A stretch of DNA of 64,000 bases from Gammaproteobacteria bacterium (GCA_018401885.1 JAGYKB010000001.1:248001-312000), one strand, 5' to 3'. Shown: positions 32,456-41,770, numbered from the stretch's first letter. Notes: generated by a model from the letters alone, not told the origin. Made by a program: numbers and translations.

Positions 32456-33135
32456 CCCTCGATACGTCCATCGAGTGTGTTCTGTTCGATCTAGACGGCA
32501 CACTCGTCGACACGGCGCCGGATTTTGTCATCGCGCTTAATTTGCTGTTAGCCCAACACGGGAAACAGGCGTTAGACGCGTGCGTAATTTCTCGCACCGT
32601 TTCGGATGGCGCAAAAGCATTAGTCTCTCTAGGCTTCGGCATCGATGATAAAGCAGAGGGATTCGCACCTCTCCACACAGACCTTCTAGCTCTGTATCTC
32701 AAGCAAATTGAAACGACTCGATCCGTTCTCTATCCCGGTATGGAGTCCCTGCTCGACTCGCTCGAACGAGCGGGCATTCCATGGGGTATCGTTACGAATA
32801 AGCCACGTCTCTATGCAACGGCGCTGCTTTCACGCCTATCACTTCTCAGCCGCTGCCCTGTCTTAGTCTGTCCTGATGATGTCGAAGAAAAAAAACCGCA
32901 TCCTGAATCGCTTTTTCTCGCGCTTTCGACACTGCAGTGCAAACCAGAGCGGTGCGTCTATATCGGAGATCACATTCGAGACATGCAAGCCGCTAAGAAT
33001 GCTGACCTAATTGCTATAGCGGCTAGCTACGGATACTTAGCCGATGGAGTGGACCCTGCCGAATGGCCGGCCGACTTTATCCTCAGCCAACCGGAGCAAT
33101 CAATTGCGCTCCTCAATCTACTGAAGTTTCGATAA
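32452..33135 (+). CDS. mupP: HAD phosphatase, probably N-acetylmuramic acid 6-phosphate phosphatase
   Basis: 227 residues of the phosphoglycolate-phosphatase-like HAD group: nucleophile motif [15 protein letters not shown], motif II GIVTNK, motif III lysine in EEKKPHPE and [12 protein letters not shown]. In Pseudomonas the gene between ubiG and yciK is MupP, which works in recycling of peptidoglycan MurNAc and bypasses de novo UDP-MurNAc synthesis. The context here is identical. Phosphoglycolate phosphatase (gph) is the alternative by sequence alone. Confidence 0.85.
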   Translation: MTLDTSIECVLFDLDGTLVDTAPDFVIALNLLLAQHGKQALDACVISRTVSDGAKALVSLGFGIDDKAEGFAPLHTDLLALYLKQIETTRSVLYPGMESLLDSLERAGIPWGIVTNKPRLYATALLSRLSLLSRCPVLVCPDDVEEKKPHPESLFLALSTLQCKPERCVYIGDHIRDMQAAKNADLIAIAASYGYLADGVDPAEWPADFILSQPEQSIALLNLLKFR

Positions 33136-33890
33136 TGACCTTTACTTATGATGCAGCACGAGACTGTCTAATTGATAAAACCATATTGATCACGGGCGCA
33201 AGTGACGGAATCGGGCGCGTCGTCGCTGCTGAGTTCTGTGCACGCGGCGCAAACGTTATTGCACTCGGCCGCAGCCAAGAAAAACTCGAGGCGTTGTTCG
33301 ATGAGATTGAGGCAACATCGCCAGGACGATTAATCATTCACCCATTGGATCTATCCACGGCGGCTAGTGAAGACTTTACAACACTTGCAGGCGCGCTCGC
33401 GGAGCAATTCAATGCGCTAGACGGATTAATACACAATGCCGCCTTGCTCGGTGCGCGCAGCCCAATCGAGTATTATCCCGACACCGACTGGGACAAATTG
33501 ATGCAGGTGAATGTGACCGCGCCGTTTAAACTGACGAAGGCACTTATTCCTGCCCTTTCGCGCTCTAGCGACGCGCGAGTCATTTTTACTTCGTCGAGTG
33601 TCGGCAGAGTTGGACGAGCGTATTGGGGAGCTTACGGTGTCAGCAAGTTCGCACTCGAAGGATTAATGCAAACATTCGCAGAAGAAGTCGGAAATATTAG
33701 CGAGATTAGCGTCATGAGCTTTAACCCGGGTGGGACGAGAACCGCTATGCGCAGAGACGCCTACCCTGCAGAAGATCCGTTGACCCAACCGACACCCGAA
33801 TCCCTTCTACCGCTTTATCTTTACCTGATGAGCCCTAACGCAAAGAAACATCATGGGCAAGCGCTGGATGCACGCGGATTCGAGGGGTGA
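33135..33890 (+). CDS. yciK: YciK-type short-chain dehydrogenase
   Basis: 251 residues from ATG 33135, which shares an A with the mupP stop (TAATG); the longer in-frame extension lies inside mupP. SDR motifs: ILITGASDGIGRVVA (cofactor site), LIHNAALLGAR, and the YWGAYGVSKFALEG catalytic Y-x3-K. It is a conserved oxidoreductase of unknown substrate. Confidence 0.92.
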   Translation: MTFTYDAARDCLIDKTILITGASDGIGRVVAAEFCARGANVIALGRSQEKLEALFDEIEATSPGRLIIHPLDLSTAASEDFTTLAGALAEQFNALDGLIHNAALLGARSPIEYYPDTDWDKLMQVNVTAPFKLTKALIPALSRSSDARVIFTSSSVGRVGRAYWGAYGVSKFALEGLMQTFAEEVGNISEISVMSFNPGGTRTAMRRDAYPAEDPLTQPTPESLLPLYLYLMSPNAKKHHGQALDARGFEG

Positions 33891-33937
33891 GCAAAAACTT
33901 GCTCTGACCGAGCAAATTCTGGGACGTCGCTTAATTG

Positions 33938-34711
33938 CTAACGAGGCGCGGGCTCTGCATCCTGCGGCTTTTCGATACGCGGATAAGCAACCTTCAATAG
34001 CTTTTCTAATTCTTTGCGGGGGAGCTCCTGATAACGCCCCTTCGTGACCGTGCTTGGAATGAATAAAGGGCCGAATCTCACACGTTTCAAACGGCTCACT
34101 TTGACGCCCTGAGACTCCCAGAGTTTACGAACCTCTCGGTTACGCCCTTCAAGAACCACCACGTGATACCACTGATTAACACCCTCTCCGCCAAAGTGTT
34201 GAATATCGGTAAACCTGCACATAGCGCCATCGATCATTACGCCATCATGCATCTGTTGAACCATCTCTTTGCTTACGTCACCGAGCACACGCACTGCATA
34301 CTCGCGCTCGATCTGCGCACTTGGATGCATAAGTCGGTTAGCAAGTTCCCCATCTGTAGTAAACAGCAGGAGCCCGCTGGTGTTGATATCTAGTCGTCCA
34401 ATCGCAACCCAACGCCCATGCTTAATAGGCGGAAGTCGATCAAATACGGTTGGCCTACCCTCGGGATCTTTTCGCGTGCAGACTTGATCCTCGGGTTTAT
34501 TGTAGAGAATCACTCGACGTTCATGATTCGACCTTAACTGGGCAGCCACCTTTTTTCCATCGACGACGATCTTGTCGTCTTCGCCCACCCGATCGCCGAC
34601 CTTTGCGACGACTCCATTGACCTTAACCCGCCCTTTTTCGATCCACGTCTCAGCTTCGCGCCGCGAAGCGAATCCTGCGCGCGCCATTACTTTCTGCAAT
34701 TTCTCAGACAT
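33938..34711 (-). CDS. rluB: 23S rRNA pseudouridine(2605) synthase
   Basis: 257 residues: N-terminal S4 RNA-binding domain (EKLQKVMARAGFASRREAETWI), catalytic core with GRLDINTSGLLLFTTDGELANRLMHP (Asp is the catalytic residue) and EGRNREVRKLWES. It converts U2605 of 23S rRNA. It lies 5 nt downstream of scpB, a conserved linkage, and converges on yciK. Confidence 0.95.
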   Translation of the reverse strand: MSEKLQKVMARAGFASRREAETWIEKGRVKVNGVVAKVGDRVGEDDKIVVDGKKVAAQLRSNHERRVILYNKPEDQVCTRKDPEGRPTVFDRLPPIKHGRWVAIGRLDINTSGLLLFTTDGELANRLMHPSAQIEREYAVRVLGDVSKEMVQQMHDGVMIDGAMCRFTDIQHFGGEGVNQWYHVVVLEGRNREVRKLWESQGVKVSRLKRVRFGPLFIPSTVTKGRYQELPRKELEKLLKVAYPRIEKPQDAEPAPR

Positions 34712-34716
34712 ACAAT

Positions 34717-35655
34717 CTACTCGGTAGGGGCGCTTGTATTAGATACGCCCTCGGGTTCTTCGGAACTCGGTTGCTTATCATATTCATTGTTGGAGGCAAT
34801 TTCCGCTAGCCGCGATGGATCCCCACCAAGGTCTTGCTCTAGTGCTGACAATGCTTGATCAATTTCGGCGAATTCATTGTCGAGTTCGTCTTCCTGCTCG
34901 TCTAATTCCTCCGACTCCTCTAAATCCTCGGGCAAGCCGTTAGGGTGGAGAATCTCATCGAGAGGCTTTTGTGACAATGCAATGGCCTCCTCTTCTGCGA
35001 GTAATTCTGCCTTCTCGTCTTCGCTCAATGCTGCGGTATTTTCTTCTTCGGTGTTTTCTGGCATCTCTAATACACGCGCTGCAGCGAGCTCCGCTTCAAA
35101 CCCGAGGTCTTTAGCGCCTCCATCTATGTCGCGAATCTCCGAGAGCGCGGGTAACTGCTGCAAGCTTTCAAGATTAAAGTAATCGAGGAATTGCTTGGTT
35201 GTCGCAAACATCGAGGGGCGCCCTGGCACATCTCTCTGCCCCACCACCCTGATCCACTCTCGATCTAGCAATGTGCGAATAATGTTCGAACTCACGGCAA
35301 CGCCGCGAATTTCCTCAATGTCTCCTCGTGTAATCGGCTGTCTGTAGGCTATAAGCGCAAGAGTTTCGAGCAACGCACGCGTATAGCGCGGGGGGCGCTC
35401 TTCCCAAAGCTTACTTACCCACTCAGCAAGCTCTTGCTTAACCTGGAACCGATATCCCGAGGCGACTTTTGTCAATTCGAAACCGCGGTCACCACACTCC
35501 TCATCGATTCGTGCGAGAACTGCGAGCAACTCCTCGTTTTCGGGTCGTTCATCGTCATTAAAAACTGCTGCAATACTTTCCAGCGTAAGGGGCCTGCCAG
35601 CCGCGAGTAGCAGCCCCTCAATAATCATTTTTATTTTATTATCTACATCGTTCAT
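34717..35655 (-). CDS. scpB: Condensin subunit ScpB
   Basis: 312 residues. The winged-helix core (residues 5-180) carries IIEGLLLAAGRPLTLESIAAVF and LALIAYRQPITRGDIEEIRG. The last 120 residues are very acidic and low-complexity (Glu/Asp/Leu-rich), longer than in minimal ScpB proteins. Forms the SMC-ScpAB condensin with ScpA, encoded just upstream, and SMC at 0.6-4.1 kb. Confidence 0.95.
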   Translation of the reverse strand: MNDVDNKIKMIIEGLLLAAGRPLTLESIAAVFNDDERPENEELLAVLARIDEECGDRGFELTKVASGYRFQVKQELAEWVSKLWEERPPRYTRALLETLALIAYRQPITRGDIEEIRGVAVSSNIIRTLLDREWIRVVGQRDVPGRPSMFATTKQFLDYFNLESLQQLPALSEIRDIDGGAKDLGFEAELAAARVLEMPENTEEENTAALSEDEKAELLAEEEAIALSQKPLDEILHPNGLPEDLEESEELDEQEDELDNEFAEIDQALSALEQDLGGDPSRLAEIASNNEYDKQPSSEEPEGVSNTSAPTE

Positions 35656-35705
35656 TCGGTTAAAATTCCTTGTGGGGCGCGTAATGCCCCCTCTTCCTGA
35701 ATGCT

Positions 35706-36608
35706 CTATTGGACGGCCTCTTGGTCGGTTTCTTGGTCGTCATCGAAATCACTACTCAGAATGGGCTGTTCACTTAAAGTCTTAGCTTTCACATGTATAG
35801 GCGCGAAAGGCTCGCTCTGAACGATCTCAATCATGCTCCCTTTCAGCAGCTCCATCACAGCAAGGAAAGTAACAACGACACCGAGCCTTCCCTCTTCCCT
35901 TATGAGAAGCGATGACAACGGAACAAATTTCTTGTCACTAATACGCACTAAGAGTTCCGACATTTTCTCTCGCGTCGAGAGGGTTTCACGATGAATCTGA
36001 TGACTTCCGAACATATCCGCGCGACGGAGTACTTGCGCAAGAGAGATTAAAACCTCTTTTAGATCGACCTCCGGATCAACCGTTACACGCTCCATCTTAG
36101 GGGGCATTGCTACAGCTCTGTGGTAGTCGCGATTCATACGCGGCAGTTCATCGAGTTGCGCAGCCGCATTCTTAAACCGTTCGTATTCCTGCAAACGCCG
36201 GATAAGCTCCATCCGAGGATCTTCTTCTTCGGCTTCTAGATCCTCTTGCCGAGGAAGTAACATTTTTGATTTTATTTCGGCCAGCATGGCTGCCATAACC
36301 AAATACTCAGCTGCAAGTTCGAACTGACTGGACTCCATCAGCTCAACATACGCCATGTATTGATCAGTGATTTCGGCGACGTTGATATTCAAAATATCAA
36401 TATTTTGCCTTTTTATTAGATAAAGCAGTAGATCGAGGGGCCCCTGAAAGGCGTCGACCAAGATCTTAAGAGCATCTGGGGGTATGTAGAGGTCCTTGGG
36501 GATCTCATCAAAAGCTTCGCCATCGATTAATGCGAATGGCACCCGCGTCTCTGCTCGCACTTCGTTTTCGTCTACCAAGACTTCAGCGCTCTGTCGATCT
36601 TCTTTCAA
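35706..36608 (-). CDS. scpA: Condensin subunit ScpA (kleisin)
   Basis: 300 residues. Kleisin hallmarks: FQGPLDLLLYLIKRQNIDILNI and ITDQYMAYVELM at the N-terminal side, EYLVMAAMLAEIKSKMLLPR in the middle, and a C-terminal winged helix. It bridges the SMC heads. About 50 residues precede the conserved start, with an acidic C-terminal tail (DDDQETDQE). Followed 50 nt later by scpB. Confidence 0.95.
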   Translation of the reverse strand: MKEDRQSAEVLVDENEVRAETRVPFALIDGEAFDEIPKDLYIPPDALKILVDAFQGPLDLLLYLIKRQNIDILNINVAEITDQYMAYVELMESSQFELAAEYLVMAAMLAEIKSKMLLPRQEDLEAEEEDPRMELIRRLQEYERFKNAAAQLDELPRMNRDYHRAVAMPPKMERVTVDPEVDLKEVLISLAQVLRRADMFGSHQIHRETLSTREKMSELLVRISDKKFVPLSSLLIREEGRLGVVVTFLAVMELLKGSMIEIVQSEPFAPIHVKAKTLSEQPILSSDFDDDQETDQEAVQ

Positions 36609-36643
36609 ACCCGTTTGTCCTTACTTTAACTAGCGTGAGGTGG

Positions 36644-37858
36644 CTACCAACTCGTTAGCCCCATAGCACTGCGCACGTCGTGGAGTGTCTCGCGTGCCGT
36701 TTCGCGCGCCGTCTCACATCCTTCGGCAATAATGGAGCGCACAACATCAGGATCTTTCTCATATTGCGCAGCCCGAAGCTGAATCGGTTCTAACTCCGCG
36801 ACAATGGCATCGCTCAATGGCTTTTTACACTCGAGACAGCCAATGCCAGCACTGCGACAGCCGGCATTAACCCAGTCCCTAGTCGATTCATCAGAGTAAA
36901 TTTCATGTAACTGCCAAACAGGGCATCTATTAGGATCACCGGGATCTGTTAAACGCACGCGGGCGGGATCTGTCGGCATGGTGCTAATCTTTTTAGCGAT
37001 CTGCTCGAGAGGTTCGCGTAACGTAATCGTGTTGTCGTAAGACTTTGACATTTTTTGCCCGTCTAGCCCCGGCATTTTTGATGCAGGCGTGAGAAGCGCT
37101 TGCGGTTCGGCAAGTATCATTTTCCCGCCGCCTTCTAAAAAGCCGAACAGTCGCTCTCTGTCCCCTAATGAAATATTCTGCTGCTCGCGAAGGAGCGCCT
37201 GCGCTTTCTCAAGCGCCTCATGATCACCTTGCTCTTGGAAAGCTGTACGAAGGCTGTTGTAGAGACGCGCAGATTTTTTACCCATTTTCGAAATGGCCGC
37301 CTCAGCTGCCGCCTCGAAACCAGGCTCGCGACCATAGATATGATTAAATCGCCTTGCCGTCTCTCGTGTCAGCTCAACGTGCGCAACTTGGTCTGCGCCC
37401 ACTGGCACATGACCTGCGCGATAGATCAGAATATCTGCTGCCTGTAACAAGGGATAGCCTAAGAAGCCATAAGTATCGAGCTCTTTCTCGTGCAGTTTTT
37501 CTTGCTGATCTTTATAGCTTGGGACTCGCTCTAGCCACCCAAGTGGGGTGAGCATAGAAAGAAGAAGATGGAGTTCAGCGTGCTCCGGGACGCGTGACTG
37601 AACAAAGAGAGAAGCTGAGCCGGGGTTTACACCAACCGCAAGCCAATCGATCACCATGTCGAGAACGTTGTTCTCAAAAATAGTCGCATCCCCGTAGTGT
37701 GTCGTCAGTGCATGCCAGTCGGCGACGAAGAAAAAACATTCGTACTCGTGCTGCAGCTTGACCCAATTATTGAGCACTCCGTGCATATGCCCCAAATGAA
37801 GACGACCTGTGGGCCGCATACCTGACAGCACACGCTGCTGTGAATCTACTGTGGACAA
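36644..37858 (-). CDS. trpS: Tryptophanyl-tRNA synthetase with Cys4 (likely Fe-S) insertion
   Basis: 404 residues, longer than the roughly 335 of E. coli TrpS. Class I motifs: GMRPTGRLHLGHMHG (HIGH-like) and GLDGQKMSKSYDN (KMSKS). Between about residues 312 and 344 there is C-x21-C-x6-C-x2-C (Cys312, 334, 341, 344), closely like the C-x22-C-x6-C-x2-C motif that binds a [4Fe-4S] cluster near the anticodon site in Thermotoga maritima TrpRS. It precedes scpA by 35 nt. Confidence 0.95.
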   Translation of the reverse strand: MSTVDSQQRVLSGMRPTGRLHLGHMHGVLNNWVKLQHEYECFFFVADWHALTTHYGDATIFENNVLDMVIDWLAVGVNPGSASLFVQSRVPEHAELHLLLSMLTPLGWLERVPSYKDQQEKLHEKELDTYGFLGYPLLQAADILIYRAGHVPVGADQVAHVELTRETARRFNHIYGREPGFEAAAEAAISKMGKKSARLYNSLRTAFQEQGDHEALEKAQALLREQQNISLGDRERLFGFLEGGGKMILAEPQALLTPASKMPGLDGQKMSKSYDNTITLREPLEQIAKKISTMPTDPARVRLTDPGDPNRCPVWQLHEIYSDESTRDWVNAGCRSAGIGCLECKKPLSDAIVAELEPIQLRAAQYEKDPDVVRSIIAEGCETARETARETLHDVRSAMGLTSW

Positions 37859-37955
37859 ACTATTCTCCGTCTTCTTTGTTCAGATCAGTTAAGGCCGTAG
37901 CGCTAGAGCTCTGGGTACGGGTATGCCCCGCGTTCGTAATTATACCTTCTCGTTA

Positions 37956-38579
37956 CTAGGCGAGAAACTCACTTGCGTCGCCAGCCCCCTCGCGCATCAG
38001 GCTAGGGAAGCCCTCGGTGAGGTCCAGCATTGTTGTTGGCGTCTCGCTGCAACTTCCTCCATCTACTATGAGGTCAATTTGCTTACCAATTAGCGACTGC
38101 ATCTCATAGGGGTCGAGCAACGGCCTATCTGCATTAGGCAAGATCAGACTCGTAGTCATAAGCGGCTCGCCCATTTCCGCGAGAATTGCCAAAGCAATCG
38201 CGTTGTCCGGAACCCGCAGCCCAATAGTTTTGCGTTTAGGATGCATGAGTCGCCTTGGCACCTCGGGACTTGCCTTCAAAATAAAAGTAAACGGGCCCGG
38301 GGTGAGCGCCTTGAGCAATCTGAATGCGCTATTATTAACTTGCGCATACACGGCCAGTTCCGACAGGTCTCTGCACATGAGTGTGAAATTATGCTTATCA
38401 GAAAGGCCGCGCAACCTGCGAATCCGTTCTAGCGCTGATTTGTCACCGAGATGACATCCTACGGCGTAGGTCGAATCCGTCGGGTAAACAACAACCCCAC
38501 CACTCCGCAAGGAGTCCGCGACTCGCCGAATCGACCTAGCGTCCGGATTTTTAGGATGAATTTCTAGGTATTCGCTCAT
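37956..38579 (-). CDS. yciO: YciO-type Sua5/YrdC-family protein
   Basis: 207 residues. GGVVVYPTDSTYAVGCHLGD and KHNFTLMCRDLSELAVYAQV are typical of the YciO branch, a paralogue of the threonylcarbamoyl-AMP synthase TsaC. It has an RNA/nucleotide-binding fold; its own role is not settled. The rnm/trpH gene, often next to yciO, is not present in the 122-bp divergent gap toward yciB. Confidence 0.92.
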   Translation of the reverse strand: MSEYLEIHPKNPDARSIRRVADSLRSGGVVVYPTDSTYAVGCHLGDKSALERIRRLRGLSDKHNFTLMCRDLSELAVYAQVNNSAFRLLKALTPGPFTFILKASPEVPRRLMHPKRKTIGLRVPDNAIALAILAEMGEPLMTTSLILPNADRPLLDPYEMQSLIGKQIDLIVDGGSCSETPTTMLDLTEGFPSLMREGAGDASEFLA

Positions 38580-38701
38580 AATTTTCGCCTTAAGGCGCCA
38601 ATTCTACGCGATATACACCACAATGCGGAAACCTTTATCGAAATGCATTAAACTGATCCCCCTAAATTAATTCTTATTCACTCGAGCGACGCCATCTGTT
38701 T

Positions 38702-39292
38702 ATGAAACAACTCATCGACTACATACCACTCTTGGTGTTTTTTACAGTCTGGAGCCTTGACGAAAGACTCGTGAGCATCGCTGGCTTTGAACATTCAATC
38801 GGTGGAATTTTCAGCGCGGCGGAATTTTTACTCGTCGCCTCAATACTGGTTTACGGCGCGCTCTGGCTCAAACAAAGGCGATTGGACAAGTTTCAATGGA
38901 TCACCTTCGTAGCCGTTATCTTATTCTGCTTACCAACCATCATTTTTAGAAATGTAGAATTCCTTAAATGGAAAGCACCGATAGTCAACTGGCTTTTCGC
39001 GGGAATCTTCTTAGGCTCTCGATTTATAGGTGAAAAACCTGCTATTGAGCATATGATGGGACACGCCGTACCCGCACCTCGTGAGGTTTGGCAGCGACTG
39101 AATCTCTATTGGGTTTTCTATTTTACGATTCTGGGAGCGATAAATCTGGCCGTAGCGCTACTATTAAGCGAAGCACTGTGGATCAAATTTAAGGTGTTCG
39201 GCAATCTAGCACTTACCTTCTGCTTCGTCTTCGCGCAAATGCCCCTGCTCGCCAAATATATTGACGATCCGGAGGCCGACCCCTCAAACTAG
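38702..39292 (+). CDS. yciB: Inner membrane septation protein YciB/IspZ
   Basis: 196 residues with five or six hydrophobic segments, starting MKQLIDYIPLLVFFTVW, and the conserved FRNVEFLKWKAPIVNWLFAGIFLGS core and LNLYWVFYFTILGAINL. It has a role in envelope synthesis and division. yciI follows 82 nt downstream, the usual pair. Confidence 0.94.
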   Translation: MKQLIDYIPLLVFFTVWSLDERLVSIAGFEHSIGGIFSAAEFLLVASILVYGALWLKQRRLDKFQWITFVAVILFCLPTIIFRNVEFLKWKAPIVNWLFAGIFLGSRFIGEKPAIEHMMGHAVPAPREVWQRLNLYWVFYFTILGAINLAVALLLSEALWIKFKVFGNLALTFCFVFAQMPLLAKYIDDPEADPSN

Positions 39293-39374
39293 CCTTTGGA
39301 TACCTATTTTCATGAGGCACCCGGAATCACGTTCAGACCAACTACCAATAAGAAATCAACACTGAGAAAGTATT

Positions 39375-39668
39375 ATGTTATTTAGCCTTGTCAGTCAGGA
39401 TATTGAAAACAGTACAGAGCGCCGCATGAACGTGCGCCCCGCGCATCTCGAGAGACTTCAGGCGCTCGCCGATGCCGACCGCTTGGTTATTGCAGGTCCA
39501 AGTCCTTTAAACCCTAACGGAGATATTGACCAAGGATTCAGCGGCAGCATTATCATCGCTGACTTCAGCGACCTCGAAGAGGCGCAGCAGTGGGCAGAAG
39601 CAGATCCTTATGTGACCGCGGGTGTCTACACATCAGTCACTGTCAAACCCTTTAAACGCGTTTTTTGA
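39375..39668 (+). CDS. yciI: YciI-family protein
   Basis: 97 residues, a ferredoxin-like fold. RPAHLERLQALADADRLVIAGP and the C-terminal DPYVTAGVYTSVTVKPFKRVF match the YciI/YCII group, in which a His-Asp pair may be catalytic; the function is unclear. Follows yciB. Confidence 0.9.
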   Translation: MLFSLVSQDIENSTERRMNVRPAHLERLQALADADRLVIAGPSPLNPNGDIDQGFSGSIIIADFSDLEEAQQWAEADPYVTAGVYTSVTVKPFKRVF

Positions 39669-39692
39669 CTTGCTAGCTACTAATGACAGGAC

Positions 39693-40349
39693 TCATGGAG
39701 CTGCGAACAAGTTGGGATAATTCTCCTCTAAAACCGCATTCCATTCTGCGAGCTCCGGGGCCTTGCGCTCGAACAAAGTAGAATAATCACCTTCAATCCG
39801 AATCGACTCTATTGTGTCCTTGCGGCGCAGTGATTGTACGATAGGCAGACCGTCGACTACTTTGCCAAAAACTGAGTGTTTGCCGTTCAGATGCGGCGTT
39901 GCTAAATGTGTAATAAAGAATTGGCTCCCGTCAGTCCCTGGGCCGGAGTTCGCCATCGACAGTATGCCAGGCTGATTATGGCGCAGAATGATCTCACCGC
40001 TAAAGCGGTAGCCAGGTCCACCAGTCCCATCCCCTAGGGGGTCTCCTCCCTGAACCATAAAATTCCTCTCCCAGCGATGAAACGTAAGACCATCGTAGAA
40101 GCCGCGCTGAGCGAGATTGATAAAATTTGCGACCGTGGTTGGCGCCGCGCGCTCGTTGAGCTCAGCGGTAATGACACCAAGATTTGTTGTTATTTTCGCG
40201 ACGAGAGACTCAGCCGCCATAGAGGGCAATACGATCGACATCCCGACAACGAAGCCTACAACTCTTAGACTACCCGCCAAAAGACTAAAACAACCTAAAG
40301 CGCGCTTTGGCTGCAGGCTAGTTCTTCGTAATCCAATGAATTTTTTCAT
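39693..40349 (-). CDS. Secreted cyclophilin-type peptidyl-prolyl isomerase
   Basis: 218 residues from ATG 40349 ([13 protein letters not shown]); a GTG at 40358 is possible. A long signal sequence with hydrophobic run [21 protein letters not shown] ends near residue 45. The cyclophilin core has [26 protein letters not shown] and [12 protein letters not shown]-terminal extension of about 35 residues follows the core. It starts almost on top of the xthA stop, so the two genes are coexpressed. Confidence 0.9.
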   Translation of the reverse strand: MKKFIGLRRTSLQPKRALGCFSLLAGSLRVVGFVVGMSIVLPSMAAESLVAKITTNLGVITAELNERAAPTTVANFINLAQRGFYDGLTFHRWERNFMVQGGDPLGDGTGGPGYRFSGEIILRHNQPGILSMANSGPGTDGSQFFITHLATPHLNGKHSVFGKVVDGLPIVQSLRRKDTIESIRIEGDYSTLFERKAPELAEWNAVLEENYPNLFAAP

Positions 40350-40350
40350 C

Positions 40351-41127
40351 TTAAACACCTTCTAACTCGTAATCGATAATAACAGGAGCATGGTCCGAAA
40401 AGCTCTGCTCGCGATAGATCGAAGCGCCCACTGTCGAATCCGCGATTTCGGGAGAAACAACGTGATAATCGAGTCGCCATCCCACGTTATTCGCTCGAGC
40501 CTGTCCTCGATTCGACCACCATGAATATTGCTCTGCTTCAGCGTTCACTCGACGAAATGAGTCTGCGAACCCGACTTCGTTAAATAACTCATCAAGCCAT
40601 GCTCGCTCCTCTGGCAGGAAACCTGAGTTTTTCATATTGCCCTTCCAATTTTTTATATCGATCTCTTTGTGACAGATATTCCAGTCGCCACAGACGATAT
40701 AGCGCCTATCGTCTTGTGCGAGAGTTCGCATATGCTGCATGAAATAGTTTAAGAATCGCATTTTGCGGGCCTGTCTCTCGTCACCGCTCGAGCCAGATGG
40801 GAGGTAAAGCGAGATAACGCTCAGATCGCCAAAGTCGGCCTGCAGATAGCGCCCCTCTGTGTCCGCGATGTCTAGCCCAATTCCTCGATGGATCTTGTCA
40901 GGCTCTCTGCGACTGTAGAGCGCCGTGCCCGAATAGCCTTTTTTTTCCGCATCAAAATAGTAGCAATAATATCCTTCTGGATTGAACTGCGGGTCTGTTA
41001 GCTGGTCCGCCTGCGCTTTTGTCTCCTGCAAGCAAACTATGTCTGCGTCGACTGAGGGCAACCAGTCGAAAAAGCCCTTACGAGAAGCGGCACGGATCCC
41101 ATTGCAATTCAGCGTTACGACTCTCAT
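40351..41127 (-). CDS. xthA: Exodeoxyribonuclease III
   Basis: 258 residues from ATG 41127, preceded by GAGAGGAAAA. AP-endonuclease/exonuclease family: [20 protein letters not shown], the [17 protein letters not shown] active site and SDHAPVIID. It removes abasic sites and 3' blocks. A CRP-type palindrome lies about 100 bp upstream. It could be named exoA/xth in Pseudomonas-style nomenclature. Confidence 0.95.
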   Translation of the reverse strand: MRVVTLNCNGIRAASRKGFFDWLPSVDADIVCLQETKAQADQLTDPQFNPEGYYCYYFDAEKKGYSGTALYSRREPDKIHRGIGLDIADTEGRYLQADFGDLSVISLYLPSGSSGDERQARKMRFLNYFMQHMRTLAQDDRRYIVCGDWNICHKEIDIKNWKGNMKNSGFLPEERAWLDELFNEVGFADSFRRVNAEAEQYSWWSNRGQARANNVGWRLDYHVVSPEIADSTVGASIYREQSFSDHAPVIIDYELEGV

Positions 41128-41227
41128 TTTTCCTCTCACTCATTTAATTTCGTACGCACCATACCCTGTTGGCTTTGCGCACGTCGGTGTAACCTATGCC
41201 CTACCTAGGTGTTACCTACGCGTTACC

Positions 41228-41243
41228 ATGTGACACAAATCAC
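41228..41243. promoter_or_regulatory. CRP/Vfr-type binding site
   Basis: TGTGA-CACAAA-TCACA: both half-sites match the CRP consensus TGTGA-N6-TCACA exactly. It lies 101 bp from the xthA start and about 195 bp before the -10 of the small-peptide gene, so a role in xthA regulation, or in a longer-range control of the region, is possible. CRP-family regulators are common in gammaproteobacteria. Confidence 0.6.
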
Positions 41244-41407
41244 AAGGCAGCTAAAAAATCCGCGGGGTTTAAGGGCTTAGTCCAGACTCTCCAGTCGAGA
41301 TATTTTGTATAGTTATCATTTAAATTATTGTAATATATGTATTATTTTTATTTTGACAGAGTTTTTCAGTTGCGCGTCATTATGTGTAAAAAAATTCAGA
41401 AAAAGTG

Positions 41408-41436
41408 TTACCAATATTCTCCGACTGTGTTACTAT
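41408..41436 (+). promoter_or_regulatory. Likely promoter of the 37-residue peptide gene
   Basis: TTACCA (41408-41413) and TACTAT (41431-41436) are 17 nt apart. The start point would be about 41443, leaving a leader that contains a G-rich stretch (GGATAGGGGGG) before the ribosome site. Moderate consensus match. Confidence 0.5.
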
Positions 41437-41506
41437 TTGCCCCGTTGTTGGATAGGGGGGCGTCGGGCCTCAGACTAAAGCAACACCTTAAGTTTAGGAG
41501 TATGTC

Positions 41507-41620
41507 ATGAGCAACGCACTCAAAAGAGCGCGCCCCGTAGTAGAAGCCACTGTTGTCAGCGTAGCATTAGTAATCGCTGCTCTATCAGTGCCCGCTGCGA
41601 TAGTGCTCGCTAGCGTTTAA
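41507..41620 (+). CDS. Small single-span membrane protein (37 residues), unknown
   Basis: A short open frame: basic, polar start MSNALKRARPVVE then a continuous hydrophobic run (ATVVSVALVIAALSVPAAIV) to the end. The ribosome site AGTTTAGGAG is 6 nt before ATG. It has its own promoter and ends in a strong terminator 112 nt later, so it looks like a dedicated small transcript. It has no recognisable domain. The form fits a regulatory single-span peptide or a type I toxin-like peptide, but no antisense RNA is evident; I do not assign a function. Confidence 0.62.
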   Translation: MSNALKRARPVVEATVVSVALVIAALSVPAAIVLASV

Positions 41621-41731
41621 ACGCAGCAACAAAGGAATTAACAGTGCTCGCTGGTACTCGCGAGCGCCAGTAAAGGTGAATGACACCGAATCAGGACTGG
41701 ATTCCCCTCATATTTTTTCTGTGCATCTTGA

Positions 41732-41768
41732 ACACCAAACTTCTCCCCGAGGCTTGGTGTTTTTTTTG
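41732..41768 (+). terminator. Rho-independent terminator
   Basis: ACACCAA and TTGGTGT (7-bp stem plus partial inner pairing) are followed by nine T. Plus-strand polarity: it ends the small-peptide transcript just before the convergent moaB stop at 41771. Confidence 0.9.
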
Positions 41769-41770
41769 CT

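Larger units (their letters stand above)
41128..41506. other. Regulatory interval between xthA and the small membrane-peptide gene
   Basis: 379 bp without a standard gene. The left part (41188-41226) holds several spaced (G)TTACC / CCTAC repeats, and at 41228 a CRP-type palindrome. The centre (41300-41395) is very AT-rich, as for an upstream promoter element. The right part has the promoter at 41408-41436 and a leader of about 65 nt. Confidence 0.55.
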
